A stretch of DNA of 64,000 nucleotides from Circinella minor. Its lineage: Eukaryota > Mucoromycota > Mucoromycetes > Mucorales > Lichtheimiaceae. Location of the stretch: positions 62,001 through 126,000 of the forward strand of contig JAEPRB010000005.1 in NCBI GenBank assembly GCA_016758965.1. The letters are read 5' to 3'. A model generated the notes under the pieces. It did no database searches and had not been told where the DNA came from. It was given only the letters and a program-made list of their open reading frames with translations. The translations under genes were made by a program, and so were the position numbers. This document shows, piece by piece, positions 52,091 to 62,596 of the stretch; position 1 is the first letter of the stretch; every line of letters starts with the position of its first letter.

Positions 52091-52653
52091 GTTATAGTTG
52101 CTCAAACAAGAAAAAAAAAATATTCCAGTAACTTTAACAACTTGATTTCAATGAGCTTAAAGTAAATAACAAGGGAGGTAACTTAAAGAAAAAAAAGGGA
52201 CTTTATTGACGAATTTATTATATCCTTACTTTTGCCAAGAATTTCGCACAGACAGATTACATGCATGTTTGATATACTAATTAATCTAATAAGTTGTAAT
52301 AAAGTGACCAGTTATTCAAGCATTTTAAATTGATGATCAGCACTATCATCATGACATTGTCAAATTTATGATTGTCTATTGTCATAGAAAAATTGATTAT
52401 TATTATTAATAGGTGTTGTCAACGAATTACTTCTATCACGGCATATAGTAAAGTACGTTACATTTTAAGTCCCAGCCGACATGAAGCTTTTAAGTGTCTG
52501 ATTTTATTACTTCTCCTTCCCTTAGTTTTATTTTTAGTGAACCTTTACACTACCTACACCATACAGGATACTACGACCTTCTCCTTTTTTTTTTTCTTTT
52601 CTTTTTTTTTTCCACATACAAGAAATCTTGAACAGAATAATAATTATAGTAAT
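52091..52653. other. Intergenic region upstream of the KH gene
   Basis: AT-rich, ending in a T-rich leader. An open frame from 52372 continues into the KH gene, but its translation (Leu/Phe-rich, then a run of Phe) looks like UTR. Confidence 0.5.
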
Positions 52654-53760
52654 ATGCATTTTGGAAGACGGCGATTTGAATCTGTTCTTGAATCATTAGG
52701 TGATGAGAATCCTATTACTTTACGTGCTTTGATTCCAAATAAAATGGTTGGGTCATTAATTGGAAAACAAGGTTATATTCATAAACAAATTCAAGATATT
52801 TTCAACGTACACGTTTACATATTAGCTTGGGGTGATCAATATGGTCGGTTAACCAGTGTATTTGGCAGTGCTTCTTCTGTATCACAAGCTTGGAGGGATG
52901 CTTTATTTCGTATGCATGGTTCTGGTGAAGGTATGTTTTATGGTCAGGTAAGGTAGCAACTTCTTTCTTTCTTTCTTTCCCTATTTTAATAATAATCCCC
53001 TTCCTCAATTAATGTTACAAGTTATTATTTTTTTTATATATATGTTTTTTTTTTTGGCTGTTAGTTGTTCCAAATAGCATTTCTTATACCAGCACCTCTT
53101 GTAAATCATATGATTAAAAGTAACTTTTTGGAGAAGATCCATAATGAAACTAAGACAGGAATTCAATTAAAAGGAGCTCCAATGGAAAATACAACAGATC
53201 ATTTGTTGACGATTACAATTGGAAGTATGGAGGTGGCGTTACTTAATAGTTTTGAAAAGGCGGTTAATATGTTGGCTTTACAATTTCAGGAGAATCCAGA
53301 TAAAGCCATGTCACCCTATAATATCTATTATTTGCCACCCACGCAAGATGAATGTACCACCCCTTCATGTCTAAGTCAATCAAGTATTCAAAATGATGCT
53401 TTTAGTTCGACAATGGCAGAAGGAGGAGGAGATGGAGGAGAAGGAGAAAGAGGAGATGGGGATGGAGAAGGAGAACAAGAACGAGGAGAAAGGGAATATT
53501 TCGATTATCAAGAAAATGAACAAGATAATAATAATAGTAATATTTACAACGATGATATTACTAGTACTCTGACCAATATTAATAACAGTAATATTAGTAT
53601 TAGTATGAGTCATAGTGATAGTAGTATCAAGACAAGTAACAGTAATGATATAGGTATAAATAACGATGAAAAGAAGAAGTTGGATATCATATTTCCATTA
53701 GGAGTGGATGATCAACAATGGCATGAAGAATTTAATTATGAACCTATAACCCCGAATTGA
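52654..53760 (+). CDS. KH-domain RNA-binding protein
   Basis: Two exons: 52654-52947 and 53065-53760, giving 329 aa. A KH domain covers about residues 24-85 (TLRALIPNKMVGSLIGKQGYIHKQIQDIFNVHVYI), including the GKQG nucleic-acid-binding loop. A second KH-like segment after the intron (FLIPAPLVNHMIKSNFLEKIHNETKTGIQL) lacks the GxxG loop and is probably structural. The C-terminal third is low-complexity: a Gly/Glu/Asp/Arg run, then Asn/Ser/Ile-rich sequence, ending in a folded-looking WHEEFNYEPITPN. KH proteins bind single-stranded RNA or DNA; target and pathway are unknown. ATG 52654 directly precedes the conserved-looking HFGRRRFESVLESLG. It lies tail-to-tail with the RGS gene. Confidence 0.8.
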
Positions 53761-54313
53761 TCACACTTTTGTTTATGTTTATGTTTTGTTTGTATATATA
53801 TATATATAATGATGATCATTAGTGATTTTGTAATATATCCTTTTCATTTTTCTTTCTATAAATTTTCTATAAATTTTATTTTTATCCTTTTTACTAATCA
53901 AATAAAAATATATAATAAAAATGTTATTGTACAAATAATAAAAAAACAAAATCTATATGAAAAAAAAGTTTGGGGAAAATTTTGATGCTGTTATGATAAT
54001 GTATATATAAATGAATATAAATGAATATAAATGGTATATTATATGTAGTATGTATGTGGGAATGCTGTAAAAAAAAGATTTTTTTTTTTTGGGGGGGGGG
54101 GTCGGGACTACTTAGAGACAAACAGAGAAAAAAAATACATTTTTTCTTCGAGGGGGTGGGTGACATAAATGCTTGGAGAAAAAAAAAGGGATAGCTTTCA
54201 GAAAAGAAGGTTTTTTCTTGGGGTATGTATGTTATAATAATATATGCATGTCATAAAAAAAAGTATATGGTAATAAATAAAATATAATACAAGGTAAACT
54301 ATCCATTATTCCA
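53761..54313. other. Convergent 3' intergenic region with T/G homopolymer junction
   Basis: Lies between the KH and RGS stop codons. It has (TA)n near 53793, three copies of AAATGAATAT-like sequence near 54010-54030, and a striking T-run followed by 11 G at about 54079-54101. No gene seen. Confidence 0.55.
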
Positions 54314-55018
54314 TTAAATTCGTTTTCGCCATGGAGACCATGATCGGCGACTCGATTCTCCTGAAGTACGAGGTGTACTTGGCATAGATGATGGACGTCT
54401 TTTCGTTACAACAATGTTACCAAAAAGTAAAGTACGTTTGATGCGATGAAATACGGAAGGGGTTGAAGATGAATAAGATGACGAGGAATGGTGACTAGCA
54501 ATACTTGGACATGAAACTGAAGATGTAAGAATATTATTACTACTATTATTAATTATTGCTGTATTAAATAATCTACTTGTTGATTTTTTTCTTTGTTCTT
54601 CTTGTTGTAATACATTTCTTTGTTGTTGTTGCTTTTGTTGTAAAAAAGGAATAAACGAATTGGAGCGCATCAGTTCTAATACAGAATCCATAGCATGGGT
54701 AAATACTTCTGGATGATAGTTTCGATTTTCATATACTTGATATAATATATCTTGTCGCATTTCACATGGAATATTAATTTCTTGTATTGAGTTGGATCGA
54801 ATATGTGTATGAACAATTGTATGACATGTTCTTTCGTCTCCATGCTCAGGGTATTCATGTTGATATTGTTGTATAGCAATCCAAAAAGCTAAATTTTCGT
54901 TACAAAACGTTTGATGTAAAAAGGCTTGAAATTCACGGAAATAATCGGTAGTTTGGTTATCAAGAACGGATTCAAGTGTTGGTATATTTGTCGTTGTCAT
55001 TATTGCTGGTGCCATCAT
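54314..55018 (-). CDS. RGS-domain protein (regulator of G-protein signalling)
   Basis: A single exon of 234 aa. The RGS domain spans about residues 13-125: LESVLDNQTTDYFREFQAFL, NENLAFWIAIQQYQHEY, IPCEMRQDILYQVYENRNYHPEVFTHAMDSVLELM and SNSFIPFL. These match the nine-helix RGS fold that speeds GTP hydrolysis by G-alpha subunits. The C-terminal half is a Gln-rich linker, then Ser-rich and strongly basic sequence (KRTLLFGNIVVTKRRP, RRSWSPWRKRI) that could bind membranes or be phosphorylated. There is no DEP domain, so it is a small stand-alone RGS protein, unlike Sst2. A second Met at residue 2 and a third at residue 7 could also be starts. It lies head-to-tail upstream of nothing else on this strand except the PDE gene about 0.9 kb away, which would suit, but does not prove, a shared cAMP/G-protein role. 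Confidence 0.88.
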   Translation of the reverse strand: MMAPAIMTTTNIPTLESVLDNQTTDYFREFQAFLHQTFCNENLAFWIAIQQYQHEYPEHGDERTCHTIVHTHIRSNSIQEINIPCEMRQDILYQVYENRNYHPEVFTHAMDSVLELMRSNSFIPFLQQKQQQQRNVLQQEEQRKKSTSRLFNTAIINNSSNNILTSSVSCPSIASHHSSSSYSSSTPSVFHRIKRTLLFGNIVVTKRRPSSMPSTPRTSGESSRRSWSPWRKRI

Positions 55019-55935
55019 TATTTAATATTCAAATCTATTTTTTTTTGTTGCGATTGGCTAATAAATAAATAAATAAAAGAAAAGAAAAAAAAAAAAGAGA
55101 GTAAAAGAGAACGAGTGAGAGAAAGAAAAGAAGAAAACAAAAGAAAAAGTAAATAAATGAGAATAAAAAGAAAGTTTGCCATGTGGCCTACAACATGGCC
55201 AAGTGTTTTTTTTATGAGACCGAAAAAGATTATGTGATGATAATGCGCCTTTGTAGTTGCACAACACACACATTTCCATTAGATATAACTCGCCTGCGTT
55301 TAATTTTAGCTTACCTCGGCGGGCTTTTCTTATTAGGCGTCGGATTATAAGAACAAGCGGCGGATCAGTAAAAAAATGAAAAAGGAGCAAAACAAAAAGA
55401 GAAGAGGGTGTGTTTGTGCTTTCAAACAGAACAGGTTTTTTGTTGTTATTGTTGTTCAATTGACTCTTTTTATTATATGTACATGATGTACGTATCGGAG
55501 TGAGAAGAGAAAAATTAAAGTGTGTGTGTGTCACTAAAATATAGTAATATATAGCTTAAAATCCTAATAAAGTGTTTTACTTGTCGTTAATAAGAAATTG
55601 GATATAAATGTATAAAGAACGTGAATCACGTCTTCTTTTGGCAAGTTTCTTATTTTTAAGGAGTCTGTGTGAACGTAAAGAAAATAAAAGTTTAATGTGT
55701 TATATTATTATATTATGATACAAAAAGAGTTGGTATTGAAAGCATTGTTGCAATAAATGATTTTTTTTTGTGTTGGGAATGAAATGTTGATATATGAAGT
55801 CTGTAAAAAGAGGATAAGAAGAAGCTTGAATGTTATATAATCGGTTTGAATGGGTGTTGAAAGTAGTAGTTATACAATGAATAAAAGAAATATACACGTT
55901 GAAAGTAAAAGTAAAAATAAAAATAAAATAATGCT
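55019..55935. other. Intergenic between PDE stop and RGS start
   Basis: Contains the RGS promoter: A/G-rich leader, a (GTGTGTGT) stretch near 55522, and AT-rich sequence. Minus-strand frames over this interval are low-complexity Ser/Phe/Leu and are not supported as genes. Confidence 0.5.
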
Positions 55936-58172
55936 TTAAACGATTTGGTGCTGCTGGTGATGATTAAGCACTTGTTTTTGCTGCTGCGACTGCTGCTTAT
56001 CTTGATGAGAATGGTATAGCATAGATGCTGTATTACTAGATGAAGGGGACTCAAAAACGATAGGTTTCAAAAGGTCAGCAGAAGCCCAATGAATTGGTAT
56101 CCGTCGCCGGGTAGGAGCTGTACCTGAATGACTAGCACTTCGAAAACCTAAAGGTCTTCTGTGTTTGGTCATAGTATTACTTGTATTGTTTTTGTTGAGT
56201 ATTAAGCTACTACGCTGTCTTTTTCTAATTGATTTGTTATGATGATGGTGGTAATAGTAGTAATTGCTATAATAATCATCATGGTGATCTGGTATTACAA
56301 TCATACCAGCGGCAACACTAACTCGGCGACCTGATGGATTTAGTGTATTACAAGGTGGTAAAAGACTACTAGGGAATTGTCGTTCCGGTTGTTGTAGTAT
56401 AGGGCTAGTCAACGAATTATTATTACTACTACTACTTGTTAATGCTGTAGAAATAGTTGATGGCGTTGTTGTAATATTTGGATGATCTTTTAATCGTTCC
56501 CATTCACAACGATTTTCGGCCAAAGTACCTAAAAAGATACGAGCGGAGGGCAAAAAGGCAGCAAGTGCTTGAAAGTAAGGTTGGACCAGCAAGTCACCAA
56601 ATTGGAGACTGATGTTGGGCTGAGTTGATTGATCTCGATCCATTCCAGGAGACACGTCAAGTCCTGCAGACTTCTCGGCGTCACCCTGGCGGAAGAATTC
56701 TTGAACAATTAAATCCGACCACTGTTTGGAGATGGGCCACGGACGTACGGTGTTACTAATATCGGCTGCATGTAATAAAACTCGGCTTAAGTTTTGTCGA
56801 TGGTTTTTTTGTAATAAGAATTCATCATTGTTATTATTGTTCTCGATCACATTTTCTTCCTCAACAACACTAAATGAATCTTCTTCTTCCCAAGATGAAT
56901 AATAAAAGTCATTATCATCATCATCATCGTCTTCGTCCTCTTCTTCTTCTTCTTCTTCTTCACAAGAGGATGATGATGTTGTAAGTAAATCCTCAAGTAC
57001 ACCTAATTGTTGTTCTAATTCATAATGATATACCATATCGGTCGATAAGATTAAATTTTTAATTGCTTCAATAAATTCTTGTTCCGACCAACAATTATTA
57101 TTATTATTATTATTATTATCGCTGCTATTGTTACAAGTGGATGATAGGTTGTTTTGGTCCGTGCTTTTCTTGTCATTATCATTATGATTGTTCTGTTGCT
57201 GTTTCTTTGTTAAATTTTTAAGTAATTTGTGTTTGTACAACAAATCACGAGTAATGTCAACGGAATAAGATTCTAACACCGATGTGTTACTGTATCGCAA
57301 AGCAAGGTCTGTCTTGAAGTTGACTTGATACAAGTTGTTGTATCCAGGCTAAATTTCCAAAGAAAAAGGGGTTGTAAAATACAAATATGATAATTATAAA
57401 GGGGAAAATAAGTACTTATTATTATTTAAAGTGGCAAAAAAGAAAAGAGAACATAAAGGGTGATTCTATCTTTCCATTCAACATTTAATTGCAACAGCTT
57501 AATCATTGCTATCATTGCCTCTCCTTTTTTTTTTTAGCACTATCTATAATAAAAACACTACATGGGATACCTCTTTTCCTCTCTTCTTTTTTCTTTACTT
57601 TTAAACCTCCTTTCTTCCAAATCCTCCTTTTTTGTTTCCCACACATATTATTATAATAATAAACAGAAAAAATATGGTAATAGTACATACATGGCCAGCA
57701 TCATGACATAAAGCAGCAAATAATAAAACAGCAATCTCTAGTCGGGATAAATATTGTTCAGCTTCCAATTCAACCAACATATAATATAGCATGGTAACGA
57801 TATCAACGGCATGATAAAAAGAATGGTATGGTGCATTTAAGTACGTTGTGTCAACATCAATAAAAAAATCCAGTAGCTGTGATGAAGTGATATCCATGGC
57901 TTTAGTAATATCGAGCTGAATAAACATTCCTAATAAATGACCATATAGATCCGTTCGTTTGTATTCGAGCACGTTTAAATGGAGGTTTACGGTAGGTCGA
58001 CGGTTTTGCCAACGTATTAATCGCTGTATAATATAACATATGATTATTATCATTATCATTATCATGTCTTCGCCCCACCCGTAAGTTTATATTTTATATA
58101 ACGCGTTTTATTTACCCGTTCAATAGCAAATAAATCATGAGCAGACAATGCATTGTGTTTTAAAATGAGCAT
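55936..58172 (-). CDS. PDE2: Class I 3',5'-cyclic nucleotide phosphodiesterase (PDE2-like)
   Basis: Three exons (minus): 58116-58172, 57691-58023, 55936-57348, giving 600 aa. The catalytic domain has the class I metal-binding motifs: HSFYHAVDIVTMLYY, LCHDAGHPGYNN (joined across intron 2), and LLHAADISNTVRPW. After them come QWSDLIVQEFFRQGDAEKSAGLDVSPGMDRD and SLQFGDLLVQPYFQALA. It hydrolyses cAMP (and possibly cGMP), lowering PKA signalling. Oddities: between the HDxxHPG and HAADISN motifs the usual helical segment is expanded by about 110 residues of Asn runs and an unbroken acidic Glu/Asp tract followed by further Asn. The last 170 residues are low-complexity Ser/His/Gln and basic sequence. 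The short first exon (MLILKHNALSAHDLFAIER) is chosen because upstream frame is simple repeat. It has no visible GAF or membrane domain. Confidence 0.9.
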
Positions 58173-58373
58173 GACGAAAAAGAACTGGTGTGAGAGAAAA
58201 AAAAAAGAAAGAAGCGCGAAACTGAGAAAAAAAGAGAGAAAAGTAAAGAAGAAGAGGTGGGGGATATTGATAATAATAAAAAAAAAGGGAAATAGTTTTT
58301 TTTTTTTTGGGGGGGGGGAGGAGGGGGAGGAAACGAATTTTTTGTTATTGAGGAAGAGAGAAGGGGTGTGAGT

Positions 58374-58374
<1 letters not shown>

Positions 58375-58405
<31 letters not shown>
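58375..58405. repeat. (GT)n microsatellite
   Basis: About 15 GT dinucleotides upstream of the PDE gene. Confidence 0.9.
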
Positions 58406-58407
<2 letters not shown>

Positions 58408-61200
58408 GGAATGGAAGGTGAGTATGTATTACAAGATATGAAGCCGAATCTGAACCGTTCTTTTTCCAAAAAATGTAATAATATGCGATCGGCAATTGGC
58501 TCTTCTCTAATGAAAAGTTAGTTCAAACTTTACGCACATATTTTCTTCTCTTTACCTCACTCGTCATGTAATTGACTGATCTTGTAACTGTCTTTTTTTA
58601 TGTAATTATATGAAATATGAGTGATCAATGTTTTGTATTTTTTTTTTTTGGGGGGAGGAAAGAATTTTTTTTATCAAAGGATATGATGATGCTGACAATG
58701 ATGCTACTGTTGATGATCATGACGCTGATGGTTGTGATGATGATTAAAGGCGGGACCTCCTTTTCTCTTTTCTCCACATCACAATCAAATGATCACAAAA
58801 AGAGTTTGTGTTTCCCATGATTGATTTTTGTGTTATGTGGTCTATCATTTTTTTTTTTTCGTGGGGCTAAGAAAAACACACATAAAAAGATTAATAAACT
58901 TGGCTCCTATTTTTTTTCTTATTTTTCATGTAACGTATTACATTATAGCGTCGTGTTACCAACATAGAAAAAAAGAAGAAACGCCACGGCAACCAGGTGT
59001 TACGTGACACAATGACGCCAAGTTTCTCAGCAACAAAAAAACAAAAACAAAGAAGCAAGCATAAGAAGAAAGTCTCATTAACCAACGTTTATTGTGTTTG
59101 CATTTATTTTATAAATACGCAATATTACTGCTGATTTACGATCGTCCAATATGTAGAAAACAAAACCAGGAGCTGTTGATAATAATTATTGTCTTTTTTT
59201 TTTTGGATACGTTTGTGTATACTATTGTTTACTATTACAGAAAAAAAAAAGTTATGGATAATTCAATTGTAATGTATCGAGAAACAATGAGCCAAACCAG
59301 AATTTATTTAGAAGAAAGCTATTTCTACTCTATGTAAGAGCTGTGTGACCATCTACAAATCAACAAGGTAGTTTGTTTGAAATGGGTAATAATCATCTGA
59401 CACAAACATGTATACATGGTACAAACAGGTTACCTGTATTTCGTTTATTTTTTCTTGCCGCTCATCCGTTCTTTTTTTTTGTCCAATTGACCGCCTTAAT
59501 AAAAATTTATGTGCTTCATTATATAAACATGAGTTGGAACTTGCTAGTTTACCTGCATTAAATTATCGTATTTGCAATAATGACGAGCTGTTTGTTGCTA
59601 CTGTTGATCTTTCTGTGCTAGTTATTACACGTGGCGACAGATGATCAACATTATTGTTTTATAAGAAACAACAAAAACAAGGGATGGTATATGTGTAATT
59701 CTTAAAGTGTTTTGTTCTAGTACTTTTTTTTAAGCACATCTACACTGATTATGATAATAGCTCATTCTTTAAAGAAGATTCTTGTCAGTTGCAATGATTT
59801 GCCGTTGATCAGAAAAAGGGGAGTGGGCAATTAAAAAGAAGGCTGTTTTGGGGGTAAGAAAAAAACAAGGATCAGATGAATCATGTACAATTTCTTTTGC
59901 TAAGTATAGTTATAATACTAAAAGGAGACGGGAGGATTTTATTCAAATATATGATATGATTGGTAATTTGGTATTTCATGACTTTTATTGCTATCAGTTT
60001 ACTTTTAAAAGGAAAAAAAAAACACTGGGACTTTTTCATTTATAATTCTTCCTAGACAACAGTTAGGATTTATTCCATTCAGGTCATCAAGTGTATCAAG
60101 AAGATAATATCATTATAGAGTAATATCAACCATTACTGATTTTTTCATAACTAACTATTTACGCCAGGCAGAAGTGATTTTCCGTAAGCACGTTTACGCT
60201 ACTAGTTTTGCGTCAAGTATTTGCATCGTTAATTGCATCCTTCAATATATACAAGGTTTTATCTTATTGAAGAATCACGTTTAAAAAATATAGAGCAAAC
60301 TGCTATAGGACTTTTTTTTAGGCAAAAATCAAAAAGAGATTTCTTATGCTTAAACAGTACAACACAATTATCCTAGTAATATACTAGTTTAATGATTTTA
60401 GTTGTTCTCTCAGGGCCAATTAATACTTCTCACCCGTCTTATCTCTTTGAACGACTATGCTAAAAATAGTATTAAGTTTAAGAATAATAATACCGAGTAC
60501 ATATTATACTTACTCAACTTTACCTTCGACCAGAACTCTTCTATTGGATCGAGAAAATAGATGAATAAGGGGTGAGGCAAGTGCATTTAGCAACCTTATT
60601 CAATAAGACAAGCAATAAGTTCATTTATTGGAATGCTATTGATCTCGAGGAAAAAAAATGATTTTGTCTGTGTTTTTTTTATTTTAATAAAAAACAGGGA
60701 ATTAGTATATTTACTCTCCAAAGTACGTAGAGACTCAAACATATTTTTGTCCTAAAGTGTTAGGAATAACTATCTCGTTCTCGATCTTGTACTGACATAA
60801 ATAATACCTACTAATACTGATCCTAGTTCTAACCAAAATAAAACTGCTTTTGGAGTTTTATCTATTCTGCTAACATAGTCAAATTATTGTTAGATTTGCT
60901 GAGAGCTGTACTTCTTGTATGACTACATGCTCCTTTCTTTTCAGTTGTGGTTATTTTTTTTGAAATAGGCCCAGGTTTTTTTTGTCGCTTTCAACGTCGT
61001 TCGTCAATACCACTTTTTTTTTTATTAACTCTACTTTGATTTTTTGATCATTAAAGGTACCACATTGATAAAGTGGTTGTCATTCCATTTTACTCCACTA
61101 AAGATCTGTGTGATTTTTTTTCATGGATTATACAAAACAATAGCCACAAGTCAATATTTTATCAGCAATGTAATTAAACTTGTCAATAAATTGAATATGG

Positions 61201-61204
<4 letters not shown>

Positions 61205-61233
<29 letters not shown>

Positions 61234-61245
61234 CAAAAAAAAAAA
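61205..61245. repeat. Poly(T)-C-poly(A) inverted homopolymer
   Basis: A run of about 29 T, one C, then 11 A. It can fold back on itself and is a likely assembly-uncertain point. Confidence 0.85.
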
Positions 61246-62156
61246 GTAGTTTTAAACAAATACGAAATTTACTATCAAGATACATAACGAAGTCTCAAAG
61301 AATTTACAATGTTCGATTTTTACAGTAGCAATCGTGGTTAGAATAGCCAAATTCACTTGCAGACATAGGAGATCGTCTCCTAGGGTGGTCGTAGATGACA
61401 TTATAGACGTACGTGTTACTAGTTGAATTTACCTGTAATATGCTAGAGTGAATAGCAAAGTATATAAACAATTGCTCAGTTTGTTGTTCTTCAAGTTCAA
61501 TATTTTTTTCCTCCACTACGGAATACTCTTAGATTGGATGATGGGAAAGCTTATAGTCATAAACAACTTTATTCAAGCTGCTTCTAATAGTAGTTGATAA
61601 TTTCTTCTTTGGCAAAAACCAGGTTCTTTTACTATTTCTTTTACAGTTATTCAATGTAGTTATTATATTCAAAAAAGAAATCATTTGACAACCGGGGACA
61701 GCAATTCATAATAAGACCCACAAGAAAACAGTAATAAGGGGTTAAATCGTTAGATATCATTATCCCGTCTTTTTCATCCTTTATTGGATATCATTATTCT
61801 TCGAGGTATGTAGATTTCCCCTCAATAAATAATATTGAAACCAGCCGTACTCACAGCAAGTATATAGCCAATTGTGATGAGTATATTTTACTTGTGTAAT
61901 TCCGTGATGTACATAGCTGAACATTTTACATATGCATATAAACCAATAATCCGACAGAGATCTCTTCTATGTTATTACAAATTTCGAATACAACGCAAAA
62001 GTAGACTAAGAACATAGATGATAGTGGAAAGAAGTAAGACAATGTGAGGTATATGGATATAATGTGTTTTGGCGAAAAGATGAATGAGAGAAATACAGAA
62101 TTTAAGTAAATATATCGCCTGTAATAAATGTATTGAATGAACATATGGCATTTTTT

Positions 62157-62157
<1 letters not shown>

Positions 62158-62191
<34 letters not shown>
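62158..62191. repeat. (GA)n microsatellite
   Basis: About 17 GA dinucleotides in gene-poor DNA left of the tandem array. Confidence 0.9.
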
Positions 62192-62193
<2 letters not shown>

Positions 62194-62596
62194 CTCAACC
62201 AAAAAGCGCCGATCGTAAATTGGCAGTAGACTCTTTTCGACTTGATGAATTTTGACCACACTTCAAATGCTGGAGGAAGCACTTTGGATAATTTTTATTC
62301 AAGAGTATAGTACTGATAATAGCTTTCAGAAAACAAAAACACAGATAGATATTGCGGTAGTAACTCAAATTAAAATATATCTTATTTCATAGAAAAAAAT
62401 AAGTAAGTAGTGTTGTTCAAATATATATCAGAAAATAAAAAATAAAATGCGTAGCAACAAAAAGAACAGTAAAGCAACTTGTCATCTTTTAAGGGAGCTT
62501 GGTACTGTTAGCCAACAATATGTATCTAATAGTCCACCCATCCACTGTGTTCAGTGACAGTAATGTAAAAAAACTGAAGGTAGTTAGTCAAAATAT

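Larger units (their letters stand above)
58173..62596. other. Gene-poor right flank
   Basis: No convincing gene in 4.4 kb. It begins with the PDE promoter, holding (GT)n at about 58375-58405 and two T-run/G-run junctions (about 58296-58318 and 58638-58655). Short frames of fairly ordinary composition near 59490-59640 (ending LYKHELELASLPALNYRICNNDELFVATVDLSVLVITRGD) and 59880-59990 could be transposon or gene debris; I recognise no family. T29-C-A11 lies at 61205-61245 and (GA)n at 62158-62191. Confidence 0.4.

Noticed and set aside
52372..52653. 94-residue N-terminal extension of the KH protein with a TM-like stretch
   Set aside because: The upstream frame is Leu/Phe-rich with a long Phe run from a T-tract; ATG 52654 sits next to the ordered region.
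55018..55534. Ser/Phe-rich minus-strand ORFs upstream of the RGS gene
   Set aside because: Translations of A/G-rich leader sequence; low complexity, no domains.
58173..58469. N-terminal extension of PDE with His-Thr repeats
   Set aside because: Encoded by the (GT)n microsatellite and homopolymers; no conservation expected.
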